A stretch of DNA of 64,000 bases from Zygnema cylindricum (GCA_037447655.1 JBBHKE010000926.1:54496-118495); one strand, 5' to 3'; counted from the first letter of the stretch, positions 11,101 to 22,085 are shown. Made by a program: numbers and translations. The notes: generated by a model from the letters alone, not told the origin.

Positions 11101-11470
11101 TGCTTACTACATTTTTCCCATTCTTTTGTAAAATTTCAAAACCTTTCATTTCTGCTACCGAAGTGGAAAACAATTTTTTTGTAAACTTTGGGATATAGAG
11201 AACATCATGCAAGGTTCTCTTTACAATCTGACCATTGATGTCACATGCTAACTCCACGCTTCCCTTTGCCGTAGCCTCCACACCGCTGTCATCCGCGTAA
11301 TAAATGGGACGAGTGGGAATTGGAGTAAGCGTTTTGAAGTAAGCCCGGTTGCCGCACATGTGGGAGGAGTATCCGGAGTCCATAATCCATATGTTCTCTC
11401 GAGGTCCCTCCATGAGATCTTTTGCAAGAGCAAAGAACTCGTCATCATCCGATTGCGGAAATCTGACCAC
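8111..11470 (-). CDS. pol: Copia polyprotein (protease-integrase-RT-RNase H), element C1
   Basis: An uninterrupted 1119-codon frame. Aspartic protease active site DSG at residues 31-33; integrase zinc finger H163/H168/C196/C199; integrase catalytic D227, D290 and E326 (D-X35-E spacing); RT YVDD at 791-794; RNase H with TWSDASYG and a late CDNQAA motif. Products would act in a cytoplasmic virus-like particle and then in the nucleus for integration. The first codon here is not the native start: the frame is open upstream to the C2 insertion at 11565 and resumes at 18008. Between integrase and RT it has a proline run and a five-unit Cys-rich repeat. Pol looks intact, but gag is broken, so autonomous activity is unlikely. 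Confidence 0.93.
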   Translation of the reverse strand: MVRFPQSDDDEFFALAKDLMEGPRENIWIMDSGYSSHMCGNRAYFKTLTPIPTRPIYYADDSGVEATAKGSVELACDINGQIVKRTLHDVLYIPKFTKKLFSTSVAEMKGFEILQKNGKNVVSKDGKVALVGTRGPNLLYRMDFANEIDFAYSSVLPENVLWHKRLGHVHHERLDNMVKQNMIDGVNLGETYSHVCDGCALGKLHKLPLPQTADNRATDLLQIIHSDVWGPSKVPSLSGNRFLVTFTDDFSRYSKVYFMKEKSEVLTHFKHFRVWAEKLHGKPILSLRSDNGGEFISHAFSEYLKDNGISRQFTVLYTSEQNGVSERLNRTLTESAKSRLLDKGIDFKFWGEAFSCASYIKNRIETKAVKGKTPYEVWTRRKPNVSHFRVFRSKCFILDNLPISKLSPKSIPGIFMGYDDESVGYRVFNRDRNTLQTGINIQVKEESRSVDVFRMTDFEKDFKIKEYVIFESVPLASSSPTLDPPTGPLVENHPPPPPPPPRRQPTDLTIPASDFPGGKRQSSRLRHCEAALFSVGSVDLTENCDAAKLRSCDAAKLESCDAAKLQSCEAAKLQSCNAAKLRSCKTALLSASMMEPVTIQEAFSAPEKDQWIAAANDEMRSIMEAQTWELMELPPDRKAIGCKRVFKVKLNPDNSIERYKARLVAKGYSQKEGIDYEETFSPVVRFPTVIILLSLAAIENMELHQMDVKTAFLHGDLEEVIYMKQPERYEETGKENLVCKLLKSLYGLKQAPRQWNLKLDEFLTTLGFVKIDSDHSVYVMEGKDGIMYIAVYVDDLLLLSKSLNEINKIKAALNSRFEMKDLGEAKYILGIQVERDRDRRTIHLTQREAIGNVLEKFGIAEANGSATPLEFKQKVEGMETDGGIIFDDTLESGEADFMATIPYQQIVGSLIYFMNCTRPDIAAAVGALSRSLQNPRKTDWEAAKRVLRYLVGTRNLRLALGGDEVKIQTWSDASYGDMPSRRSTTGFILKIGTGTCCWSSKLQKVTAQSTMEAEYMAASSAVKELLWVKSLLQELHFMQSGPQIVWCDNQAAIAIASNPSHHFKSKHIDIKLHFVREKVMNRFLKLSYLPAEKMVADMMTKSLPAPKLKFCREECGLSG
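9725..9844 (-). repeat. In-frame 24-bp minisatellite inside C1 pol
   Basis: Five consecutive 8-residue units of consensus C(D/E/N)AAKL(R/Q/E)S occupy residues 543-582. On the plus strand this is a GCAGCTTCGCAGC-type 24-bp repeat. Because the unit is a multiple of three, expansion keeps the frame open. It lies in the non-conserved linker between integrase and RT. Confidence 0.85.
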
Positions 11471-11565
11471 ATCTTTTTTTTCTTCCGGTGGTTCATCTTG
11501 TGACGTCTCATCAAATGCAAGGAATGCCGCATTTTTAATCGGCAGTTTTGATGTCGGAAATTTTG

Positions 11566-12614
11566 TGTAACTCTGAGACCTCCATTAGTCCTCAGAGTGG
11601 ACAGCTTCCAAGAAGCCTCTAGGATAATCCTGACCCCTTTGTGTTTAAGCAAAAATAACTGCCACCCTGGCAGACAAAAACTCTGACCAACTTCACCCCT
11701 GTGAAGGCAAGACTCCCCTGAGTCGATAGCAAAAAGAATCTCTGAATTTGCTCCCCTGAGCAGTAAGTTATGGAGGGTCAAAGTTGACCTTTTGTACAGA
11801 AGCTCTCTGGGAGAGAGGGTCCTATCTTCTAATTTTTCTAAGTCCTATCTCTCTCACAAACTCTATCTACTGATGTACTGAACCAATCAGAATTGAGTTC
11901 CGTACGCAAAAGTACAGCTGCCGGTGTACTTTATGTACGGACATTGTACGACATGGCCAAAATGTCGACACATGTCAAATCCGAATTCGGTGCCATAATC
12001 TCCGGAGATTCCACAATGCAACGGAATTTCGCCACGCGTCATCTGATGTGGCTATGGCCACAAACCGCCGAAATCTTCCTCCGCGATCTCGGCGCGAATT
12101 CCGGCCGTCCGATTAAATTCGGCTTTAATCGTAGCCGTAATAAATACATGCGCGGTATTTGTTTCATTTACGAAACAAATGCGCGGTACTGATTTGTGTC
12201 CGTACCGTAAGTCGTACATTATTTATTACTGGATCTATGTATCCCGTAATTCATTTCAGTTAAATGATTTATCGCACGTATACATATTTAAATAAATATC
12301 AAACTATATGCTATGTAACACTACTGCTAGACTTAACGGCTAAGGCTACCGGCTATTTCCTATCTGCCGGCCGGTAGGTACATGGATCAAATCCTGCCGC
12401 CGGCACATACCTTTTAATTAAATAAATAAACCCTAACATAAAATTCCCGTAAACCTCAGGATAGCCAAGGTAGCCATGGCTCTAGCTTCCTCTCCAATTT
12501 CTCAGTGACTGCGACAAGTTTGAGAGTTGGAGAGAGAAGTTAGAGATAGACTGCCTCGACTTCTATATTTCTTTTCAGACCTAGAAAATACTAATAAAAC
12601 CATTAGTTTCTACA
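11566..12614 (-). repeat. C2 3' LTR
   Basis: Plus strand TGTAACTCTGAG to TTAGTTTCTACA. Adjacent internal sequence has the sense-strand purine tract AATAAGGGGAG. An open 99-codon frame on the opposite strand (11893-12192) is shared with the other LTRs of this family. It also holds a short TTTGTTTC/GAAACAAA inverted repeat near 12163-12185. Confidence 0.9.
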
Positions 12615-12627
12615 CTCCCCTTATTTT

Positions 12628-15600
12628 CTAGTCAATCTTTAATTTCAGACCACACTTCTCCCTGCAAAAAATTAGCTTAGGGGAAGGCACAAGTTTGGTC
12701 ATCATATCTGCTACCATCTCACTATCTGGTCTGTACTCTAAACTGATTATTTTGTTTTCTACTTTCTCTCTAACAAAGCTGAGTCTGATGTCCATGTGTT
12801 TGGCTTTAAAATGATGTTTAGGATTGGCAGAAATAGCAATTGCTGCCTGATTATCATAAAAACTTTTCTGCACACCACTCTTAAGGTGACCAAGCTCATC
12901 AATCAAAGACTTGACCCACATCAATTATTTTACAGCCGAGCAAGAGGCCATATACTCAGCCTCCATGGTGGATTGAGCAATAACTCTTTGCTGTTTGCTA
13001 CTCCAACAGCAAGCCCCATCACCCACATATAATACATATCCAGAAGTGCATCTCCTCATCGGAGCATCACCATAACTGGCATCACTCCAAGTAGTGATGT
13101 CTGTATTCTCCCCACCCAAATGCAACCATATATCCCTAGTTCCTATCAAATATCTAAGGACTCTCTTAGCTGCCTCCCAATCCTTCTTAGTGGGAGCATT
13201 TAGACTTCTACTCAGCACTCCTACTGCTGCAGCTAAATCCGGCCGGGTACAATTCATAAAATAGATTAGATTTCCCACTACTTGCCTGTAAAGAATAGTC
13301 TGCATGAACTTCTATTCTTCAGGAAATAATTCCTCGTCTAAGACTATGACTCCTTCTTCCTCACTTCCCTTCTTAAACTCCATTGGAGTTGTACAACTAT
13401 TAGCTTTATCCAATTGAAATTTTTCAAGCATGTTCCCTATTGCTTCCTTTTGAGTGAGTCTTATAATTTTCCTTTTTCGGTCTCTCTCTACTTGAATTCC
13501 CAAAATATATTTTGCTTCTCCCATATCTTTCATTTCAAATCTCCGTTTAAGATCGGTTTTCAATTAATTAATTTTTTCTATTGATTTACTTAAAACAAGC
13601 AAATCATCAACATAAATTGCAATAAATAAAAAACCTTCCTCATCTTCGAAAATATAGATTGAGTGATCTGAGCTGATTCGAATATATCCCAGACCGGTAA
13701 GAAACACATCAAGCTTGTTATTCCATCGTCGAGGCGCCTGTTTCAAACCATAAAGAGTTTTAATCAGCCTGCATACCTTACTCTCCTCTCCTTCCTCCAC
13801 AAATCATTCGGGTTGTCGCATGAAGATCTCCTCTTCCAATTCTCCATGCAAAAAGGCTTTCTTGATGTCCATCTGATGCACTTCCATGTCTTCCGCTGCT
13901 GCTAAACTGAGAAGTATGCGGACGGAGGGAATCTGACCACCGGGGCAAAGGTTTCCTCGTAGTCAATTCCTTCCTTTTGTGTAAATCCCTTTGCCACTAA
14001 TCTGGCCTTGTAGCGCTCGATTGTGTTATCTGGGTTCAGTTTTAGTTTGAAAACCCACTTACAACCGATTGGTTTTCGGTTAGGTGGACAGTCCACCAGC
14101 TCCCAAGTATCGGCTGCCATGATTGAAGCCATCTCCTCATTGATGGCTGTCTTCCACCGGTTTCTTTCTGGACAAGTCATCGCCTCTCCATAAGTTTGAG
14201 GTTCATCTTGATGAGATAGTTTAGTTACCTTGTTATTAACCTGTTTTTCTTGCAGTCTTTTGCTACTTCTCCTCCCCCCTTCAAAATCTGAGGCCGGAAT
14301 AGATGGTTCTCGTGGATTCTTTCGAACAAACTCGGCTTCTCCCCTATCCCTTAATTCCGAATCAATTTCCACCACGTCTTCCGCTTCGAGTAGAGTTGTC
14401 ACTGGAGTTTCCACAGCCGAGTCCTTTTCAGTCTGATTTGTTCCTGCAAGAATGTCATCTTCTCTAAAACTTGGATAGTTAGGAAGCTCAAAGTCATCGC
14501 AATTTTCTGACTCAAATCTGATTTTTACTGACTTCGTATATTTGAAGGGATCTACAGACTTTCCTTCATCCATTACTACTAGATGCTTTACTAAGATTAT
14601 ATCTTCCCTTTTTAGATCATAAACTCTATATCCTTTAACATCTTCATCATATCCTAATAAGTATCCTGGTTTTCCTTTAGGATCTAGCTTCCAATTGGAC
14701 CGATCAGTATCTAGACTGATCACTTAACTGCCGAAAACCTTTAAGTGAGATATGTCTAGTTTCCGGCCTGTCCATCTCTCATAAGGTGTTTGATCTTTTA
14801 TAGCTGAAATAAGAACTCTATTCTTGAGGTAATTAGCACAGTTCATTGCTTCTGCCCAAAACCTTTTCCCTATCTTTTTATCTGACAACATACTTCTAGC
14901 ACTATCACTTAGTGTTCTATTTAACCTTTCAGCTACCCCATTCTGTTCAGGATTTTCTGGCATTGTCTTTTGGTGTTGAACCCCATCTTCCCTCAGAAAA
15001 TCCTCAAACTGGTTAGAAGTATACTCTCCACCATTGTCACTCCTTACTCTCTTGATTGGAGTTTCATGGAGTTTTTCGCTCCATGCTTTATATTGTCTAA
15101 AACAATCCTCAGCTTCGGACTTGTTTTTCAAAAAATATACCCGGGAATACCGAGACCAATCATCAGTTATAGTCATCATAAATCTCTTCCCCCCCGGTGA
15201 GGGCACTTTAGCCGGTCCCCAAATATCTGTGTGTACTAGATCTAGAATTTTTTCTCCCTTATAGGTGGCTGACTTAGGAAAGGGTAATCTGTGTGCTTTA
15301 CCTTGAGCACATCCACTACAATCACTTATATCATCACTCTCACTGAACTGAATCCCTTCCACCACTCCCATCTTTTTCATCTCTCTTAACTTATCTAGAT
15401 TGACATGCCCAAGCCTCTTATGCCACATCATAATATCATGAACACCAGCATAATAAAGTTTCTTCTTTTCATTACTTAAGATCAGCCTAAACATCCCATG
15501 GCTACCTTTCTCAGCAATGAAATAGACATCATCCTCAAAACTAGCAGTAAAGACTCCTTCCCTAGTGCTAGTAAAAAAACCCTTATCATCTAATACTGAT

Positions 15601-16978
15601 GTAGAGATAAGATTTTTGTTCAGCTCCGGAATAAACAATACATCGGAGAATGTTAATATGGATGTCTTTCCTTCTACTAACACTTTTAGATTCTATCGAT
15701 CCTACCAGAGTAGTGGTGACTATCCTCCCATCCCCGTACTCTATCTCTACGGTGGGAATCTTTCTTATCTTAGTGAACAGGTGTTTATCCTTACACATGT
15801 GCATGGAGGCACCTGAATCTACAATCCAGCCTGCTTCACCTTTCAATCAACCGTAAGCACATTTCTGCCTTCGTGGAATTTCGACCTCATTTTTCGCCTC
15901 CAACTCCTCATCCAAAAAGAGCTCATCGTCCTCGTCCTCGGATTCAGCCTCAAGTACCTGTGTGACAAGGGCCTTTTTCTTTCCTCTCGGGGTACCACTG
16001 GTCTGCCCCTCCTTTAACCGAAGCTCGGTTAGCTTAGTGCACTCTGCCATATAGTGCCCCGGTTTCTTACAAAAATGACATAGTCCTTTGGGAGCCCTTG
16101 GTTCGAACTCATCGGCCTGTTTTTTTCTGCTCCCTACCCCCATAGTTTCCGACCGGTTTTCGAGAATCCCTGTTCCTCCAATCAGTCGCTGTTGCCAAGG
16201 CTTGGCCACTCTTTCCTCCCCTTCGGATCTCAATTGTATTCTCTTGAACGAGAATCATTCCTACCACTGAGTTCCATATCCACCTTGAGTCAGGCAACTC
16301 CTGCACACGGTAAACTATGTTCACGAACTCATCAGGTAACTTCATCAGTAAACAGTTAACCTTTTCTTTTTCACTAAAATCTTTTCCCGCACTCTGTAGC
16401 TCCATGAAGAGTGTAGCAAGCTCATTGCAAAAATTTAACATATTTCCCCCGTTGTATACATACTCCTTAACTTTCTGATCAGCCAACTGTTGTTGCTGAA
16501 TCGTACCACTTCGGTACATCTCTATAAGAGCCATCCAAAGATCGGATGCCCTTTCTACCGGCAAATGAGGACATGCAAGTCCTTGAGTGAGATGGCGTAG
16601 GATGAAGTGCTTTGCCGCCATATTATTGAAGTCCCAGGTTTCAGTATCATTCTCCTCGTTCCTCGGAATAGGTGACATGAATGCTAAACCAGTTGCTATT
16701 GGTGTGGTCGCCTCCTTCTCCTTTCCTTTGTCCACCACCTCTCCTTCCTTTGTTTCCTCCGTTGAAGGTGAATCCTCTTTCCTAGTGAATCTGCTTCCTC
16801 CAAACCCTGGAGGAATTCCAAGACTTGATGGACGCCCCAATCGTCCACTCACTATCCCCCAAAACCTTTTTTCGCATAGAGCTCCTATCATCATACTTTC
16901 CCAGTATATGAAGCCAGTTCCATTAAAGATTGGTACCCTAGAGGGTGGGCCCATAACCTGTAACTCTGAGACCTCCAT
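12628..16978 (-). pseudogene. Decayed Copia gag-pol of element C2
   Basis: Homologous throughout to C3. From the 5' side: gag starting at 16978 within the LTR, CCHC knuckle (CHFCKKPGHYMAEC) near 16060-16100, protease DSG near 15820, integrase about 14730-15450 with EQNGVAERLNR intact, RT about 13560-14140 with YVDD near 13600, RNase H to 12628. The frame changes at least three times (about 16.1-16.2 kb, 15.6-15.7 kb and 13.8-13.9 kb). In-frame stops also separate the pieces that end at 12925, 13312 and 13564. It cannot make a full polyprotein. Confidence 0.9.
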
Positions 16979-18007
16979 AAGTCCTCAGAGTGGACAGCTT
17001 CTAAGAAGCCTCTAGGATAATCCTGACCCCTTTGTGTTTAAGCAGAAATAACTGCCACCCTGGCAGACAAAAACTCTGACCAACTTTACCCCTGTGAAGG
17101 CAAGACTCCCCTGAGTCGATAGCAAAAAGAATCTCTGAATTTGCTCCCCTGAGCAGTAAGTTATGGAGGGTCAAAGTTGACCTTTTGTACAGAAGCTCTC
17201 TGGGAGAGAGGGTCCTATCTTCTAATTTTTCTAAGTCCTATCTCTCTCACAAACTCTATCTACTGATGTACGGAACCAATCAGAATTGAGTTCCGTACGC
17301 AAAAGTACAGCTGCCGGTGTACTTTATGTACGGACATTGTACGACATGGCCAAAATGTCGACACATGTCAAATCCGGATTCGGTGCCATAATCTCCGGAG
17401 ATTCCACAATGCAACGGAATTTTGCCACGCGTCATCCGATGTGGCTATGGCCACAAACCGCCGAAATCTTCCTCCGCGATCTCGGCGCGAATTCCGGCAG
17501 TCCGATTAAATTCGGCTTTAATCGTAGCCGTAATAAATATATGCGCGGTATTTGTTTCATTTACGAAACAAATGCGCGGTACTGATTTGTGTCCGTACCG
17601 TAAGTCGTACATTATTTATTACTGGATCTATGTATCCCGTAATTCATTTCAGTTAAATGATTTATCGCACGTATACATATTTAAATAAATATCAAACTAT
17701 ATGCTATGTAACACTCCTGCTAGACTTAACGGCTAAGGCTACCGGCTATTTCCTATCTGCCGGCCGGTAGGTACATGGATCAAATCCTGCCGCCGGCACA
17801 TACCTTTTAATTAAATAAATAAACCCTAACATAAAATTCCCGTAAACCTCAGGATAGCCAAGGTAGCCATGGCTCTAGCTTCCTCTCCAATTTCTCAGTG
17901 ACTGCGACAAGTTTGAGAGTTGGAGAGAGAAGTTAGAGATAGACTGCCTCGACTTCTATATTTCTTTTCAGACCTAGAAAATACTAATAAAACCATTAGT
18001 TTCTACA
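16959..18007 (-). repeat. C2 5' LTR with adjoining primer-binding site
   Basis: Near-identical to 11566-12614. Immediately inside it (16944-16958) the sense strand reads GGTTATGGGCCCACC. This is complementary to the anticodon arm of the plant-type initiator tRNA-Met, as I recall that sequence. The gag ATG lies inside this LTR at 16978. The opposite-strand 99-codon frame is at 17286-17585. Confidence 0.9.
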
Positions 18008-18845
18008 TTTTGGTGATGAATCCTCCGATCGCACCCTCCATCCCGCACGATAAATTCCTGTTTCACACGCTTTTATAAATGTCGGACACAGTCGGAAAAC
18101 ATGACCTTGACCAAAGCAATAGACACACCTATCATATTGAAAATAATTCAGATTGGGGGTAAAGTTTCTATTTCCAGAAAAACCTGCCGGCTTATATGTC
18201 TGTGCATTGTAAGCAACCACTGATTGACCACCATTTAATGTTATCTGAGTAGCCTCTTCGTCTAGGATATAAGCCTGAGCTACTGCTATATTCTTTTAAC
18301 TCTTCTCTAACCGTCTTAGCTGCTTCGCTGCTCCTCTATATTCAGTAGGAAGCCCTCTCATTAGAATCATAGCTTGATGATAAGGAGGAAAACTCTCCCC
18401 GAAACATGCATTCTTGATAATATAAGATTCAAGCCATTACAATATGAGTTCATGTCACCCCCAGTATATACATAGTCCCAAATTTTTCCAGCAGTAACAA
18501 CCTCATTCTGCTCACTAGCTAAGACATAAGATTCACTTAAGGCCTTCCATATTTCACATGCCGTAGAGATATTGATATATGTCATGTTAAGATCTTCTGA
18601 CAAAAGTAACTTCAACACATGCAATGCATCTTCACTTTTCTTTCTAAACTTCGGATCTGTATCCGGAAGAATACTAGAAATCACATCATATAATTTCACT
18701 TGTTTCAAATAAGACTTAGTCAAATCCGCCCAATAAAGATACTTTTGCCCATTAAACACCAGGATCCGTGAGGGAGGGCCCGTGACCTGTTGATTTGAGG
18801 CGCTGGTGACACTGAAGAAGATGAAGAAGCAGCGGCAGTTGCCAT
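18008..18845 (-). pseudogene. gag: Gag of Copia element C1 (broken)
   Basis: The N-terminal part (18367-18759) reads FNGQKYLYW then a Copia capsid-like region with a YVYTGGDMNSYCN segment, aligning with YVYKGGNMLDFCN in C3. The CCHC zinc knuckle (CVYCFGQGHVFRLC) is near 18080-18130. The likely start is the ATG at 18845 inside the 5' LTR, so gag is translated across the LTR edge and primer-binding site as in C2/C3. Damage seen: a 1-base loss near the LTR edge relative to the 3' LTR, a frameshift near 18430 and an in-frame TAA near 18297. The 3' end joins in frame to pol once C2 is removed. Confidence 0.8.
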
Positions 18846-19798
18846 GATAATCAATTGTGCAAAGAGGAAACTCTCACGAAATCCCACAAACAACCAACTT
18901 CACAATGAAGCCCCAAACAAACCAGACACACGCTAAGTCTGCAAATTTGCCACAATATAAAATATACACCAAAGAACCCACATGCAAAATTTCATAAAGT
19001 TCTGCCAAAAGATCACAATGATCTTATAATTCAAACACACCCAAAAACTGCTTCACAGTTTTTCCTACACAACAATCCTACTTTTCCTAAAGTAATCTAA
19101 GTCCTATATATACAAGTGAGCCTACGGTTGATCACACCGTACTACAACTAGCGTGGTCAAATGGTACACTTCTCTTCATTAACAAAAATCCCACCGTCGA
19201 ATGCACATAATTATTTCCACCAATCAGACAGCAGCTAGAAATGAAATATTACGCGGTTAAAGTTCGTCCGTTGAAATGACGCTACAGTCAATACTTCTCT
19301 TCCAAAAATGACGGCGGACTCCGTACGCTTTCCACGTATTCTTTCATCACCGAAGATGAACCTCCACGTGTAACTTTGGTCCTCAAATGTAATTGTACCT
19401 TTTCTTCTAGAACAACCAAACTTAACTTTCTCACGGACCGACACGTGTGCTTGGAGTGCACCAAATCTGTGTACTCCCTTTCGAGTTTACATACTCACTA
19501 GATCATGTCCTCGTCAATTTATCTACACACAAACTGACTCATATTCAGAACACCTTTCTTGCGCAGACTGGTATAGCTGCTATGACTCTGCTACGACTGC
19601 TATGACTGCTATGACTGCTATGATATGTCAGCGCAGCTGTGATATTAGAGCAGCGCAGCTGCGATGTCAGATCAGAGCAGCATAGCAGCACAGCAACAAG
19701 TGTAGAGTGCTCAAGGTTTCTAGCTGCGATGTCAGACTTAGCGCAGCATGGCAGCATAGCAGCAAGATATAGAGAGAACTCAAGGTTTCCAAAACAAC
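18788..19798 (-). repeat. C1 5' LTR
   Basis: Matches 7104-8087. It is slightly longer because of extra CTGCTATGA-type tandem units at about 19565-19625. The adjacent primer-binding region (18773-18787, sense GGTCACGGGCCCTCC) is a three-mismatch version of the C2/C3 site. Confidence 0.85.
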
Positions 19799-19900
19799 TA
19801 TTGTAGCGTTGCCTGTGTCGCGGTAAAGACAATCGTACGGCTAGCACAATGTAGCATTGTCGTGCGTCGCGGTACAAACCGCCGTACGACTGGCACAATG
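19799..19900. repeat. GC-rich tandem array, middle part
   Basis: Roughly 50-bp units containing GTAGCGTTG(T/C)C, GTCGCGGTA and GCCGTACG(A/G)CT. It continues the array at 6430-7103 on the far side of C1. Confidence 0.65.
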
Positions 19901-20282
19901 TACACCGAGAATCGTTATTAATGTCAAAGTTTAAATATTGTTGAAGAAAATTTACCGTAATTGATGCTAATTAAGATTTTTTTTTTTTTTTTTTAAAGGT
20001 GTATTATAATTTCGGTTTAATGGTAATTTGGGAACAACAAAAATGGAATATTCGCCGTACGATTATATACATAAATATACGTATTTATACAAAATATTAG
20101 AAATCGTACGCCGTCGTGAAAGTTAAATATCTGTACAGGTCCGGCTAATCTACGTGTCATAATAATCTCGTTTTAATCCCGTTTTTTTAGCGCACATTCT
20201 TATGAGTGAGCATATGATTTAATTCATTTTGTGTAAAATTTTCACTTAGAGAAGTACATTTATGTACGGTCAAACATCGACC

Positions 20283-21806
20283 TGTCGTGCATGAGAGGCA
20301 AACAAGCGAACATGCATCACATCCAGCAAAGTCATGCTCACAAACATATATACAAATGAACATAAATATGAAAAGATAAGAAATAAATACACCATGAAAG
20401 GTATAAAGGTGAAAATGACACAAAGAGAAAAAGGGAAAGAATACTCCCCTAAAGTGAAGTAAACCCAATAATTCAATGCTAAGCCAGGAGGTAGCCACTA
20501 GGCTCTCTGGTCTTTATCACATTCTCTAAAAGAGTTATCCCGTTACGACAGCAAAGTAAGAAATATTCCCACCGGAACAAGGGAAAATCCAAATCCGATC
20601 AAAAATACACTCCTTTCAAGCCAACCGAAATACAAACAAGACACAAACACACAACCAAACCGTCAAGCTGCCCGAGGAAAGCACTGCAAGGTCCAGATGT
20701 GCTCCCCCACGATCTCCAATTCCACACTTCCACCAAAAGACAAACTTTGGAGGGAAACCTTCCGGACGTGGCCTTAGGCCGTGTGGATTAAAAACGTGGG
20801 CAGAAATAAAAGGGGAAATGTTCTTAACCTATCTAGCCTCTACAACTAGCTAGCAAGGAGAAGAAAGACACGTGGGCAATCGGTGAGAGAGAGAGCAAGA
20901 GAAAAGCTCCGCTGCCAAGAGAAAATTCTTGTCCAAAAGCTAAATTCTCTAAGTCTGAGAATTAGGCTAAGTAAGAGCTACACTAGGCCTAAGCAAAATT
21001 AGCCTACGTCTACTCTACTTTACATGCATGAAACTACTAAAGATGTTGGCCAATAGGCGGCCAACATCGTCTGCCGTTTGCCTGACAAAATCCACCATCC
21101 AAGGGTAAAAACCCTCCCTAACTACATGTGCGCGAACCTACATGGGTTCGCGACTTAAATAAATAAAAGGTATCAAAGCGCCGCCGATACCACCGGGAAT
21201 CGCGATTCGTCGCCAAACGATACCGCGCGTCGATACTCACAAAATTGCGTGCATACGCACGAAACAAAACATGTCGCACGAATTGAAACGTATCGTCTGA
21301 AATATTCCCGGAAATCGCGCCGCGTCGATACTTCCAAAATCGTGTACCTTGAAAAAAAACAAAACAAAACGTGCGCACGAAATTAGTATGCATTTAATCG
21401 TACGTGAACGCAAATCGCGTTCACATCATAAACACATGAACCGACGAAAACTCGCACGTGGGAACGCAAATTATGCACGCGTGCCAAAATCATGCGTGCA
21501 TGCATAAAATCGCGCGTGCAGGCATGAAACCTCGCGCGCGTGCTTTAAACTGCGCGTGCATACAAAATACTGCGCGTGCGTGAAAAATACTGCGCGTGCG
21601 AGCTGAATACCGCGCGTGCGTAAGAAAAACTGCGCGTGCATGGGTAATACCGTGCATGCGTGTGAAATACCGCGCGTGCGTAAGAAAAACTGCGCGTGCG
21701 TGGGAAATACTGCGCGTACGGGCATTATATCGTGCGCAAGCGCCGAATATCGCGCGTGCCTGCATGATATCGTGCGCGCAAGCAATCGACACGCTGCGGC
21801 ATGACA
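20283..21806. repeat. Solo LTR related to the Gypsy-methyltransferase element
   Basis: Starts TGTCGTGCATG and ends CGGCATGACA, the same termini as the LTR at 34418-35727. It shares blocks such as TAGCCACTAGGCTC and GGCCAATAGGCG. The 4-bp duplication GACC lies at 20279-20282 and 21807-21810. The sibling MITE at 45944 shows the unoccupied site (CATCAACCGTACACC). At 1524 bp it is longer than the 1310-bp relative, partly through a 20-bp tandem repeat. Confidence 0.85.
21540..21785. repeat. 20-bp tandem repeat in the solo LTR
   Basis: About twelve units of the form AATACYGCGCGTGCGTRAGA with strict 20-bp spacing and internal drift. Both strands stay open as Arg/Ala/Cys-rich frames (21471-21819), which is a consequence of the repeat and not evidence of a gene. 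Confidence 0.75.
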
Positions 21807-21980
21807 GACCGTACATCACACTATTTAGATCTTATTGTATTTTCGTTCTTTACCCTATTTTATACGGTACCTTAATTAACGTCAAAGAAAAATTAAAATC
21901 ATCTAATCCTATTTGAGGAAAAAAATCAAAATTTAAAAAACCCAAAATAGTGACTTTGACACTAATAACGATTCACAATG

Positions 21981-22085
21981 TAGCGTTGTCGTGGGTCGCA
22001 GTACGGACCGCCGTACCGCTAGCACAATGTAGCGTTGTCGTGCGTCGCAATACAGAGCCGTACGCCTGACACAATCTAAAGTTGC
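21981..22085. repeat. GC-rich tandem array, right part
   Basis: Units GTAGCGTTGTCGTG(G/C)GTCGC, GTACGGACCGCCGTACCGCT and CACAATG continue those at 19799-19900, beyond the inserted TIR element. Confidence 0.65.

Larger units (their letters stand above)
11566..18007 (-). mobile_element. Copia LTR retrotransposon C2, nested in C1
   Basis: 6442 bp on the minus strand with LTRs at 11566-12614 and 16959-18007 (1049 bp each, TG/CA ends). The exact 5-bp duplication TTTTG lies at 11561-11565 and 18008-18012. It is the same family as C3 at 27012-33462. The LTRs differ at only a few positions by eye, so insertion is fairly recent, yet the coding region is heavily broken. Confidence 0.95.
7104..19798 (-). 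mobile_element. Copia LTR retrotransposon C1, interrupted by C2
   Basis: A Ty1/Copia element on the minus strand: 5' LTR at 18788-19798, damaged gag at 18008-18845, pol at 8111-11470, 3' LTR at 7104-8087. Pol order is protease, integrase, RT, RNase H, the Copia order. A purine tract (GGTTTAGGGGAG on the sense strand) adjoins the 3' LTR. Flanks read TATTA (7099-7103) and TATTG (19799-19803), a probable 5-bp TSD with one change. C2 sits inside its coding region. The LTRs differ by several substitutions and indels, including CTGCTATGA copy number, so C1 looks older than C2 and C3. Confidence 0.9.
19903..21980. mobile_element. TA-flanked MITE, family A, carrying a solo LTR
   Basis: The left end CACCGAGAATCGTTATTAA and the right end, containing CTAATAACGATTCACAATG, are flanked by TA (19901-19902, 21981-21982). 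It lies inside a unit of the GC-rich array, whose sequence resumes exactly after the element. Without the solo LTR it is about 550 bp and aligns along its length with the 540-bp copy at 45944-46483. Confidence 0.8.

Noticed and set aside
21471-21916. Arg/Ala/Cys/His-rich frames of about 100 codons on both strands
   Set aside because: By-product of the 20-bp tandem repeat in the solo LTR; no start context or domain.
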